From NCBI GenBank assembly GCA_963678235.1, contig OY782766.1, forward strand, positions 1,798,001 through 1,862,000: a stretch of DNA of 64,000 nucleotides, written 5' to 3'. Positions 8,461 through 17,014 of this stretch are shown in pieces. Origin of the DNA: JABMQB01 sp963678235 (lineage in GTDB: Bacteria; Bacteroidota; Bacteroidia; Bacteroidales; Prolixibacteraceae). The translations under genes and the position numbers were made by a program. How positions within the stretch are numbered: position 1 is the first letter of the stretch; the number at the start of each line of letters is the position of its first letter. The notes beneath the pieces were generated by a model, which worked only from the letters and a program-made list of their open reading frames with translations, did not search any database and was not told the origin of the DNA.

Positions 8461-10794
8461 TTAGTTATTACATTGATTTAAAAGGCTCATATCCGCAATC
8501 TTTTCTAGCGCGTTTAGTCTTTTATGATGGTCAATTGTATATAAAGTCAGCTCTTCCACTTTCTGGAGGATAAGCATATTCATTTTAGCAAGATCAACTC
8601 CATTTTCTTTCACTTCTTTTGCAGAAGGGATTTCCGGAAGGTGCTTGTGTTTTTCAGTATATATTTTTAAGTCGGATAATGACATAAGGGGATAATCCTT
8701 TTCGAAAACATAATCGGGCTGTGAAATACTCGTCTGAACAATCACTTCTTTGGCATAAATCTTCCCATTAACATAAAGATTCTGTGTTGTATCTCCATAC
8801 CCAATATTTACACTTCCCAATGTATAATATATATTATTACCATTAGATTTCCAGACAGAATTGCTCACTTCAGCTCCTATATCGCTTGCAGGAGCCCATC
8901 TGTTTAAATCATCATTCCACTTCAATACCTCGCCAGGATTTGCATCTTGTGGTGCAAGCATTAACGGATTCAATTCGCTTCCGCTCCCCGAAAGGGTGAT
9001 GTTATCAGCGACAACATCCTGATTTTCCGTACCACTTCTATCCCTGGCTGGTGCCCATCTATCTAAAGCATTATTCCATTTAAGTACCTGACCATCAGCA
9101 GCATTTTGTTGAGACAAACTTAACTGGCTATTAGCGCCATCTCCTGAAATCGTTAAATCTGTTACAACAAGCTGTGTGCCCCAATTATCGCCTGTTCCTG
9201 CTTCCCGAACTGAATCAGATGAACACTGCCAGGTACCATTGATATATTTTAGTACATCTCCATTCTGAGCTCCTGCTATTTCAACATCTTCCAGGTCATC
9301 CAAGAATACAGAACTATTTAATGTTAAATATCTCCCATCTAAATTACATATAAGATCATCTTCCAAACCTTCAATTCCTATGGTGAGATTTCCTGTTGAA
9401 GGGTTAAACTGCAATGAGTTCGGATAATTATTACCATCGCCTTCCATTGCTTCCCCATCCAATGATAAAGTTACATTTCGGTATTGCCCTCCACTATAAC
9501 TTGAATCTTTAATGCTTATACCACTTCCTTCTTTTAAAAATATTCTATTATGAGATTCAATTGGAGCAACTGAATTATTTCCAGCCTGAAACAACCATGA
9601 GCCGTAATTATCATCCTGGCTAAACCGAAGCCAATCAGAAGCAGATAAAGCCCCCGTGGTGCTTGAACCTGCCAAACTCAATTTCAATATCTGATCTGTC
9701 AAATCTAATCCATTCGCTGGATTGCCAATTGATAAAGAAGATGTTTGGCTAGCTGCCCCAACTGCAATGGTAACTTCGTTAGAGTAACTAGTTTCTGCGC
9801 TACATTCAACTTTTCGTCTGAAAGTTGTGGTTTCTAGTAAAGCCCCAGGTTGATAACTCACACTATTTGAATTATCAATTAAAACCCAGTTATTCCCATC
9901 ATCTGTTGAATATTCCCAGGAATAATAATAGGAAGCACAATCACCATCGGTCGCCTCCGTTCCAATTATTTCATCCGGAACTGTATTGTATTCAATGTTT
10001 GAATTACTGATAGAAATTGTATCCCCAACCAGAGGATCAGAACTACTCCCGATACCCCATTGTGAATAAGCTAAACCTCCTCCTGAACCATAAAGTTGGT
10101 TTATTTCCGTTTGGCTTAAAGCCCTGTTCCACAACACTATTTGATCCAAATTGCCATCAAAATAGCTTTTCACAATTCCTTTTGCGATTGAAATAGTTGA
10201 GGCGGTAAAATTTAATGTTTGAGAATCATTTTCTTCTTTTGACCTTAATGTTCCATCAATATAGCAAACAACTTCACTAATATTTGTTCCAGAATTTGCA
10301 ATTGCTATATGATGCCATGAACCATCGTTTATTCTACCTTGCCAGCGTATAGAGTTATACCCGTCACACTCAAACTTAATTCCATATCCACTTGAACCAG
10401 CATCCATCCTAATATGAAATGTATTTCCATTTACACGATTTGAGGTAGATGGTCCATAGTAAAATATATCCTCATCAGAAGAATCTGTAGTTTTTATCCA
10501 AAATGAAATAGAAAAAGTACTGCTCAGCACACACGCATTTGATGGTACTGTTACATATTGTGAACTGCCACTAAAATCGTAGCTGTATTCTAAGTTACTC
10601 ACTGTTGCTTGTTGCCTTGTTGCAGAAAAAACAGTTCCGTTATTTGTTCCATAACTATCTATAGCATCTCCGCTTGATTCATCAAATTCCCACACTGAAA
10701 CCAAACCATTGCCTAAGTCTTGTGAAAAGATGATATTGGGACTGCCAATAAGAGCTATTAGGAATAAAAATTGAAAATATTTATATTTTATCAT
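8461..10794 (-). CDS. LamG-domain secreted protein with tail-fibre-like C-terminus
   Basis: 777 aa. It has a signal peptide (residues 1-24, ending IIFSQ), then a LamG/concanavalin-like domain at about 27-240 (NGLVSVWEFDESSGDAIDSY ... FDGNLDQIVLWNRALSQTEI). One Ig-like domain with YYYSWEYSTDDGNNW and TTTFRRKVEC follows at about 250-350. A phage-tail-fibre-like region contains two copies of a 'GQVLKWN..LDRWAPA' module. The end matches a Bacteroidota C-terminal module (QPDYVFEKDYPLMSLSDLK, HLPEIPSAKEV, LQKVEELTLY) predicted to be coiled coil. The C-terminal half is clearly homologous to that of the gene at 10800-14549, so the two are duplicates with different N-terminal domains. No T9SS sorting domain is visible. 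Five bases separate it from the upstream gene. Confidence 0.82.
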   Translation of the reverse strand: MIKYKYFQFLFLIALIGSPNIIFSQDLGNGLVSVWEFDESSGDAIDSYGTNNGTVFSATRQQATVSNLEYSYDFSGSSQYVTVPSNACVLSSTFSISFWIKTTDSSDEDIFYYGPSTSNRVNGNTFHIRMDAGSSGYGIKFECDGYNSIRWQGRINDGSWHHIAIANSGTNISEVVCYIDGTLRSKEENDSQTLNFTASTISIAKGIVKSYFDGNLDQIVLWNRALSQTEINQLYGSGGGLAYSQWGIGSSSDPLVGDTISISNSNIEYNTVPDEIIGTEATDGDCASYYYSWEYSTDDGNNWVLIDNSNSVSYQPGALLETTTFRRKVECSAETSYSNEVTIAVGAASQTSSLSIGNPANGLDLTDQILKLSLAGSSTTGALSASDWLRFSQDDNYGSWLFQAGNNSVAPIESHNRIFLKEGSGISIKDSSYSGGQYRNVTLSLDGEAMEGDGNNYPNSLQFNPSTGNLTIGIEGLEDDLICNLDGRYLTLNSSVFLDDLEDVEIAGAQNGDVLKYINGTWQCSSDSVREAGTGDNWGTQLVVTDLTISGDGANSQLSLSQQNAADGQVLKWNNALDRWAPARDRSGTENQDVVADNITLSGSGSELNPLMLAPQDANPGEVLKWNDDLNRWAPASDIGAEVSNSVWKSNGNNIYYTLGSVNIGYGDTTQNLYVNGKIYAKEVIVQTSISQPDYVFEKDYPLMSLSDLKIYTEKHKHLPEIPSAKEVKENGVDLAKMNMLILQKVEELTLYTIDHHKRLNALEKIADMSLLNQCNN

Positions 10795-10799
10795 ATCCT

Positions 10800-13700
10800 C
10801 TAATTTTCAGATGTACCGTTTGATTTTAATTTGTTCTCCAATTCTTTAATCCGATTTTCTTGCTGAAATAGATAAAGGGTGAGTTCTTCCACTTTTCGCA
10901 ACAATAACATATTCATTGCAGCTAAATCAACACCATTTTTCGCAACTTCTTTTGCTGAAGGAATTTCCGGCAAATGCTTATTTTCATTTATAAAGCTTTC
11001 AACACTTGAAAGGGATTTAAGAGGATAATCTTCTTCGAAAACATAATCAGGTTGCGGAATAACGGTCTGCACTTTGACCTCTTTTGAATATATAGTACCA
11101 TTTACATTTAAGTTTTGCGTTGTATCCTCTAAGCCTACACTAACACTTCCTGATGAATAATATATATTGTTACCAGAGCTTTGCCACATGGTACTGCTGC
11201 CTTCCAATCCTATATCACTGCCGGGAGCCCACCGGTTTAAACTATCATTCCATTTAAGTACCTGGCCATTGGCTGCTCCTTGTTGTGCAAGTTTTAAACT
11301 ATCTAATTCACTACCTGTTCCTGTTAAGGTCAAATTATCTGTTACAACGGATTGACTCCCTGTGCCACTATTATCTTGCCCCGGAGCCCATCTGCCTAAG
11401 GTGTCACTCCATTTGAGGATTTGCCCATCGGTTGCCCCTTGCTGTAGTAAGCTTATTGGTGTAATATCCCCATCGCCTGTTATAGTTGTGCCATCCGTTT
11501 GAACGACTTGTGTACCCCAGTCATCACCTGTTCCTGTTTCTCCCAATAAATCTGCCGATGCTTGCCACACATTATCAACCAGTTTTAATACTTGCCCGTT
11601 TTGGGGATTTGATATGGTCACATCATTCAGGTCATTCAATTCTAAAGTATTACTTCCCAGCATATACCTTCCATCCAAATTTTCAACCAGGTCTGACATG
11701 CCTTCAATACCTAAGGTTAAATCACCTGTTCCGGCATTAAAAGTCAACGCATTTGGATGATTGTTCCCATCACTTACTGTTCCACCTCCAATAACAGAAA
11801 ATGTTACATCCCTGTCTTTTCCATCGGTAGAAACAGATTCGGTAATGGCAATACCATCACCTGCCACTAAGCTGATCTTATCCCCTGAACCAATTGCCGC
11901 ATTTGGTCCAGTCCCTGCCTGAAACCACCAATAACCATAATAATCGTTCGAATTAAATGTATTCCAATCGGTTGAAGTGAGGGCCCCTGTAGAAGTTGAA
12001 CTCGCTACATCAAGTGTCAATACCTGGTCTGTCAGACTTAAACCATTGGCAGGGGTTCCAATAATAATGGGCGTGCTTGTCCCTCCTTCTAACACTGTAA
12101 TTGTAATTTCAGAACTTGCCGTTTCCGAACCACAGGTTACAGTTCGCCTAAAAGTAGTTGTTACCGTTAAAGCTCCGGGCTCATAACTTGCCCCATCTTC
12201 ATTGGAAATATCAACCCAACTGCTTTCTCCATCTTCCAGATATTGCCATGAATATTCATAAGTTCCCGAACAATCCCCTCCTGTGCTTGCCTGGCTATCT
12301 GAAATAAGACCCGGAGAATAACCTGAATAAATGGTTGGGTTTTCAACCTGCAAAGTTCCTGCAATTAATTCCGTAATTGGAACAGTTGAGAGCCTCAGGT
12401 TGTCAATTGCCATGTCACATAATGATGCAATTGTTTCTCCCCTAAACCGAACATGCATAGTACTTCCAGCATACGAATTTAAATCCACGGAAGCACTTTT
12501 CCATTCGTCTCCCTGGTTACCTGATTTACTCCAAACACTACTCCAAGTTGCTCCATCATTGCTTATTTCAAAATAAAGTTCCCCCATATCTTCACTTATA
12601 TTACCATCATCACCATACATATGATAATCAAATGAAAATACAATTGAGGACTGATCCGATAAATCAAAACAAGGCCCCAGTAGGATTACAGTCTCATAAA
12701 TATGTGGTGAACCTACTTCGCCACATTCTATATAACAATAATAAGATGAATGGCTGGCAGAGGAAGGCCCTGTATTTATTGATGGTGTACTTCCAGACAA
12801 CCTTGTCCAAACAAGCTCATTTTCTGAATAATTTTCCCATGAGTAAGTAGAACTTTCAAAACTTTCAGTATATGGAAAACTTGAAATAGTATTAGCGCAA
12901 GGCATAATCTCTGGTCCCACAGTAATTGTCAACATCTCAGAAATAGCTGTTTCTGTATTACAGCCAACAATCCTTCTATATGTAGTCGTCTGTACCAATG
13001 GTTCAGGTGTATAGGATTGGGTATTCCCCCCAACTGAAGTCCAATTATTTCCCCCATCGGTTGAAGCCTCCCAAGCGTAAATATAAATTCCATTACAATC
13101 ACCTCCAGTAGGCAGGGAACCGCTAATTTCTCCCGGACTGGTATTGTAATCAATAATTAGATTATCCGTCGAGATTGTTCCCCTTGTTAAAGCTGTGGTT
13201 TCACTCAATTCGTTATAAAGAACCTGTACTTCTGTAGCATCAATAGTCCTATTATAAATACGTATCTCATCAATAGATCCCTTAAAGTAACGATCATTTC
13301 TAGATCCATTAAACGATGTTGCCTCTGAGCCGTCCCCAATAATACCATATCTTAAATCAGTTGATCCAACGCCAGAAACATTTTGAGTAACATCCAAAGA
13401 GCCATCAACATAAATATACTTTGTTGATCCATCAAATACCCAAACGATATGATGCCATAAATCATCTCTAATACCACTATAATTGCTCCACAAGTCATTT
13501 GTAGATCCATTATAGGATGTATGAAAACCTATATAATTCCCTGGATCACTGCCTCCATTTACTATACCAACTGCACACGTAAAGTATTCACTACGATCAA
13601 AATCGATTATACTCCAAGCTCCCCCATCTGATGGCACTTTTACCCAGGAAGAAACAGAGAATGGGCCAATACTGGCTGCATCATAATACATATTAATGGC

Positions 13701-14549
13701 GACATAATCATCATTGCCATCAAAACTAAAAGCATTATTAACTTTTCCTGCTATTCCTCTTGTGGCACCAAAGCTTGTTCCAGAATAATTTCCAGTTTCA
13801 TCCACAACTTCACCGGAAGTACCATCAAACTTATATTGCGCAATTAATCCATCTGTTGGAGGCAAAGCCGATGATTGATAGACAACCTCTAATTTTGGAC
13901 GGTTTGCACCACCATCTAAGTCATTCTCACAGCTCCCAAACCGAACTAATCTATAAATTGCTTCGTTTTGAAGAATCAATTGAAGACCGTAATTTCCATT
14001 ATCTATTATATCCTTTATCAATTGGGTGACGTCTATATCAGGATAATCGGTTGTTCCACTGGTTGGAGCAGGGACCGCTACCTGGTTTTGAGTTGTGGCT
14101 GTTGGTTGGTTATCCCATGTAACAGTGTTTTCTAGCCACGCACTGGTAACCCTACGAATATAAAACGAGGATTGTGAATATCGTGATGCATCACCTCCCC
14201 CATGAAGGGTTGTACTACCATCATGATATAAAGACAATGTGGCGCTTATTATACTTTCGGATGATGGTATGGAAGATAGATCAAACTCTAAAAAAGACCT
14301 ACTCCCTTTGGGTTGACCGCTTGCAGTCCACCTTTTTGCCTCAAGATTTGTACTTTCTCCATAATTAGTACTGGAAGCAGCAGGAGCTGTATCTTGAAAA
14401 TATACATAAGCATCTTTCCCTGTTGTATTATCCGGTTGCAGTACAAGGGTAGTTTGAGCTTTCAATAGTGTTGCCGGCATCATCAAGGCAAAACATATTA
14501 TCCAATTAAAAAGAAATCGTTTAAAGTTAATTTTCTTCATTATATTCAT
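10800..14549 (-). CDS. DNRLRE/LamG/MAM-like multidomain secreted protein with tail-fibre-like C-terminus
   Basis: 1249 aa from the ATG at 14549; ATGs at 14576 and 14540 are in frame, and the signal peptide (core FLFNWIICFALMMPATLLKA) is kept in all three. Domains in order: DNRLRE-type (about 30-230; SFLEFDLSSIPSSESIISAT), LamG (about 235-450; FSVSSWVKVP, GSIDEIRIYNRT), Ig-like (AWEASTDGGNNW), a MAM-like jelly-roll (about 545-710; CFDLSDQSSIVFSFDYHMYG), a second Ig-like, then two 'GQILKW/GQVLKWN...RWAPG' modules and the HLPEIPSAKEV...VEELTLYLF coiled-coil tail. LamG, DNRLRE and MAM folds usually bind glycans or proteins at the surface. The C-terminal half is shared with the downstream paralogue. 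It is probably a surface adhesin or fibre; partner unknown. Confidence 0.82.
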   Translation of the reverse strand: MNIMKKINFKRFLFNWIICFALMMPATLLKAQTTLVLQPDNTTGKDAYVYFQDTAPAASSTNYGESTNLEAKRWTASGQPKGSRSFLEFDLSSIPSSESIISATLSLYHDGSTTLHGGGDASRYSQSSFYIRRVTSAWLENTVTWDNQPTATTQNQVAVPAPTSGTTDYPDIDVTQLIKDIIDNGNYGLQLILQNEAIYRLVRFGSCENDLDGGANRPKLEVVYQSSALPPTDGLIAQYKFDGTSGEVVDETGNYSGTSFGATRGIAGKVNNAFSFDGNDDYVAINMYYDAASIGPFSVSSWVKVPSDGGAWSIIDFDRSEYFTCAVGIVNGGSDPGNYIGFHTSYNGSTNDLWSNYSGIRDDLWHHIVWVFDGSTKYIYVDGSLDVTQNVSGVGSTDLRYGIIGDGSEATSFNGSRNDRYFKGSIDEIRIYNRTIDATEVQVLYNELSETTALTRGTISTDNLIIDYNTSPGEISGSLPTGGDCNGIYIYAWEASTDGGNNWTSVGGNTQSYTPEPLVQTTTYRRIVGCNTETAISEMLTITVGPEIMPCANTISSFPYTESFESSTYSWENYSENELVWTRLSGSTPSINTGPSSASHSSYYCYIECGEVGSPHIYETVILLGPCFDLSDQSSIVFSFDYHMYGDDGNISEDMGELYFEISNDGATWSSVWSKSGNQGDEWKSASVDLNSYAGSTMHVRFRGETIASLCDMAIDNLRLSTVPITELIAGTLQVENPTIYSGYSPGLISDSQASTGGDCSGTYEYSWQYLEDGESSWVDISNEDGASYEPGALTVTTTFRRTVTCGSETASSEITITVLEGGTSTPIIIGTPANGLSLTDQVLTLDVASSTSTGALTSTDWNTFNSNDYYGYWWFQAGTGPNAAIGSGDKISLVAGDGIAITESVSTDGKDRDVTFSVIGGGTVSDGNNHPNALTFNAGTGDLTLGIEGMSDLVENLDGRYMLGSNTLELNDLNDVTISNPQNGQVLKLVDNVWQASADLLGETGTGDDWGTQVVQTDGTTITGDGDITPISLLQQGATDGQILKWSDTLGRWAPGQDNSGTGSQSVVTDNLTLTGTGSELDSLKLAQQGAANGQVLKWNDSLNRWAPGSDIGLEGSSTMWQSSGNNIYYSSGSVSVGLEDTTQNLNVNGTIYSKEVKVQTVIPQPDYVFEEDYPLKSLSSVESFINENKHLPEIPSAKEVAKNGVDLAAMNMLLLRKVEELTLYLFQQENRIKELENKLKSNGTSEN

Positions 14550-14576
14550 ATTATTAGTTCTTCTATTCGTGATCAT

Positions 14577-14898
14577 TTATTTCATTTGAAGGATTTTCTG
14601 CTCCAGGATTTTAATTGTATTGTTTTGTTCTTCATTTTCCTTTTTAAGTTGAATCATGTATAGGGTAAGTTCTTCCATAACATTTTTCTAGATTATTAAC
14701 AGTACTTTACTGATTAATAGTTGGACCAACAATAATTCCATCATTGCTTCCATGTGCATCTAAGGCACTATCTCCAATAATTTCATCAAATTCCCAAACC
14801 GAAACCAGCCCATTTAAAAGGTCTTGAGAATTACAGTTTATTCCCCAAAATAGGAGGATTATCAAGGCTATTCCTTTAACAATTTGTTTTGCTTGCAT
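14577..14898 (-). pseudogene. Internally deleted LamG/tail-fibre paralogue (N- and C-terminal remnants)
   Basis: The 63-codon ORF at 14898-14707 has a signal peptide (IALIILLFWGINCNSQ) followed by LLNGLVSVWEFDE, which is nearly identical to the LamG start of the 777-aa protein, and stops after VGPTINQ. Twenty-eight bases further on, at 14678-14577 and in another frame, a 33-codon ORF reads MEELTLYMIQLKKENEEQNN, the coiled-coil tail shared by both intact paralogues. The roughly 700 residues expected between are missing. I read this as a third copy that lost its centre by deletion and frameshift. It is the first element of the array, so its remnant may now act as the operon leader. A short secreted peptide product cannot be excluded. 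Confidence 0.75.
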
Positions 14899-15283
14899 AG
14901 ATTGGAATTTAAGGATATGGGTAACTATTAAAATTCTATTGTTTGGTTTGTATACGCAATAAAAGTAGAGAATCAGAATTGTAAAAAACGTCTCTTTTTA
15001 CGAACTGTACACTTAGATTTACGAACAGCTTTTTTGAATTTTTATCTGGTATATTTTCAGATCATCTTATTATATTAATAAACTATCTATATCAAGATGT
15101 AAATGATATTTAAAATTGCAAATAAGTTAACGATGAATAATTAATGCTTTAATACAAAAAAATATACGAGGAAAATTGTAGTCGCTATTGAAATATTTAT
15201 AAATACCAAGGTAATACCTTAAATGCTTATAAAGCACTTAGAATTTTCTTAAAGAAGATGTTTTATGTGAAAAAGTAAATTGT
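14899..15283. other. Intergenic regulatory region in front of the RHS/LamG array
   Basis: 385 bases without a convincing ORF. It holds the direct repeat at 14997-15028, a -7-like TACTTTTA on the minus strand (14967-14960) and a copy of GGTTTGTATA (14945-14954). The part from 15030 to 15283, next to the end of the LytTR gene, is AT-rich with no recognisable element. Confidence 0.6.
14997..15028 (-). promoter_or_regulatory. Candidate LytTR-type direct repeat
   Basis: Two copies of TTTACGAAC(T/A)G start at 14997 and 15018, 21 bases apart (two helical turns). Read on the minus strand the proximal copy contains ACAGTTCGT, which fits the LytTR half-site consensus (T/A)(A/C)(C/A)GTTN(A/G)(T/G) at every position; the distal copy GCTGTTCGT fits at seven of nine. 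They lie about 30-65 bases upstream of the -7-like TACTTTTA at 14967, the usual place for a LytTR activator. The adjacent LytTR gene makes this more plausible. Confidence 0.5.
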
Positions 15284-15619
15284 TTAGTGGCTATTTAAAC
15301 GCATTATTTTTTGGATGAATTCCTTCTTTTTTGTCCTTGAGATAGGTATGTTCAGACCACTTATCAATTCAATACTTCCACCTTGCTCTTTATAATATTT
15401 TCGAACCATCTCCAAATTAACCAAAAAGGATTTATGTGCCCTGTAAAAATGTGTTGCCGGTAATTGAGATTCGAACCATTTTAAGTTTTTTGAAACCGTA
15501 ATTTTTCGGTTTTCCCGGAGAAATACATCTGAATAACTACCCGAACCCTTTATATGCAAAATGTTGTCAATTGAAATAATTTCGATGGAGGTTGAATTGC
15601 TGAGGATTATATTTTTCAT
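15284..15619 (-). CDS. LytTR-domain DNA-binding regulator without receiver domain
   Basis: 111 aa made almost wholly of one LytTR domain: IEIISIDNILHIKGSGSYSD, then a strand pair with KITVSKNLKWFESQL, FYRAHKSFLVNLEMVRKYY and the ending ISRTKKKEFIQKI. These match the consensus 'I.YIEA...Y..i', 'F.R.HrS.lVNl..i' and 'ip.Sr..r..f'. There is no receiver or membrane segment, so it is not a normal two-component response regulator; such stand-alone LytTR proteins may respond through partners or act constitutively. It is on the same strand as, and immediately upstream of, the RHS/LamG array, which points to that array as its target. The ATG at 15619 gives a complete domain. Confidence 0.85.
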   Translation of the reverse strand: MKNIILSNSTSIEIISIDNILHIKGSGSYSDVFLRENRKITVSKNLKWFESQLPATHFYRAHKSFLVNLEMVRKYYKEQGGSIELISGLNIPISRTKKKEFIQKIMRLNSH

Positions 15620-15976
15620 TTCAAATATTGTGTATCTGGTTTGTATATAGGTTGACTAAAGTATAAAAAAAAGAATTGAATGATTAATATATTTTACGCT
15701 TAGCTAAAATTATTATGCAATTTATAATTGGTTCAAAGAAAAATAGAGTTTAAATATTTATACTTTAAAACTATTAACGCCAGCTCTTCACTTCTATAAT
15801 TTTTACCCTTTTGGCTTGCTTTTTTTTGCAAATCAATAGTGTGTATCCTTGTTCTTCGTCAACGGAATAGATCAGATACTATATGTTATAAAACATGTTT
15901 ATTCCATTTTTAATGTCTTATTTTTATTTATTCTAAATTAGAATAAGGGTATTAGTATTCACTTAAAAAGATCACT
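15620..15976. other. Intergenic region between divergent lytTR and NTF2-fold genes
   Basis: 357 bases, very AT-rich, no credible ORF. It carries a second copy of GGTTTGTATA (15638-15647) just upstream of the LytTR start and a 19-base palindrome (15928-15946) just upstream of the plus-strand gene. No exact TAnnTTTG element was found for either gene. Confidence 0.5.
15928..15946. promoter_or_regulatory. Perfect 19-base palindrome, candidate operator
   Basis: TTATTCTAAATTAGAATAA has 9-base perfect arms around a single central base and ends 30 bases before the ATG at 15977. The symmetry and position suit a homodimeric repressor site, but its AT content means chance is possible. It is not followed by a T-run, so it is not a terminator. 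Confidence 0.4.
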
Positions 15977-16885
15977 ATGAAAAAAAGAATTTTACTTATC
16001 TCCCTCATTGTTATTAGCTTAACAACTTTTGCGCAAGAAAAAAACGGAACTGTATTTATTAAACACCCCGCTATCGAAAAAACAAATAGCCTTTGGGATG
16101 CATTTGTGAAAGGCGACAAAGAAGCTTATGGTGCTTTGCTTGCCGACACCATTGCCGAACTATCGAACGGGAAACCTGAAGTTACTACGCGCGAGAAACA
16201 TGTTGCTCAATTAGACTGGTGGAAAAATGAATTCAGCAACTTAAGTGTTGTGGACCACAAACCAGCATTTCCCGATGCAATAGAATATGATGAGGGCGGT
16301 ACATGGGTGCAAGACTGGAAACTGGTAACCGGGACCCATAATGCGTCTGGCATAAATATCAAGGTTCCATTACACAATTTGTACAGTTTTAATGATGACG
16401 GCAAAATTACTTCGATCCACCATTATTACAACAACGATGTGTTTGAAGAAATTAGGAACAGTGCCACGGTAAAAGAAAACGGAACAATTTATATTAATCA
16501 TCCATACATAGCCAGCGTACGGAAATTGGTAAATGCATACTGTGCGAAAGATATTGAAAAAATGTCCGAATTCTACTCGCCAAAGGCAACATTTAGCAGT
16601 ATAACTACTGATTATAAAAAATCAAACGACCTTGCTACCCAAATGGATCATTGGAAAAAACGCTTTGAAGAAGTTGATAAATTTACAATGGATCAAATTG
16701 GCTACCCGGATTGTTTCCACTATGAAAAAGGGGATATTTTTGTGGTGCAATCATGGTGGAATTATTCGGTAAAAGTTGGCGACAAAGTATATACAGCCCC
16801 AATGATGCTTGCACATACCTTCGACAAAGAAGGAAAAATTGTGGACTCATCGGTTTACATTAGCTCAAATCACTTTGAAGATTAG
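15977..16885 (+). CDS. Secreted protein with two NTF2/SnoaL-like domains
   Basis: 302 aa. The signal peptide is residues 1-19 (ISLIVISLTTFAQ). Two related halves follow, about 25-160 and 165-300. Each begins with a strand and helix like 'NGTVFIKHP.IEK...LWDAFVKGDKEAY' / 'NGTIYINHPYIASVRKLVNA', and each ends with a DxxGKI strand (NDDGKITSIHHYY; DKEGKIVDSSVYI). This is the pattern of a SnoaL-like NTF2 fold duplicated in one chain. The fold has enzymatic and ligand-binding members, and no catalytic set is evident, so function is unknown. A terminator follows, so it is probably monocistronic. Confidence 0.72.
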   Translation: MKKRILLISLIVISLTTFAQEKNGTVFIKHPAIEKTNSLWDAFVKGDKEAYGALLADTIAELSNGKPEVTTREKHVAQLDWWKNEFSNLSVVDHKPAFPDAIEYDEGGTWVQDWKLVTGTHNASGINIKVPLHNLYSFNDDGKITSIHHYYNNDVFEEIRNSATVKENGTIYINHPYIASVRKLVNAYCAKDIEKMSEFYSPKATFSSITTDYKKSNDLATQMDHWKKRFEEVDKFTMDQIGYPDCFHYEKGDIFVVQSWWNYSVKVGDKVYTAPMMLAHTFDKEGKIVDSSVYISSNHFED

Positions 16886-16912
16886 GAAAAATCCTGCATA
16901 AGAAATATTTGA

Positions 16913-16947
16913 AGAACCGTTCATAACAACAGAATGGTTCTTTTTTT
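16913..16947 (+). terminator. Rho-independent terminator
   Basis: Stem AGAACCGTTC (16913-16922) pairs with GAATGGTTCT (16932-16941) with one G-U pair, 9-base loop, followed by a seven-T run. It lies 28 bases after the NTF2-fold gene. Confidence 0.88.
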
Positions 16948-17014
16948 ATCTTTCAATTCTTTTGTCAATCTGAGCATAAGAACTATTTTTAAGCAAAACT
17001 AATCAACAATTTTT

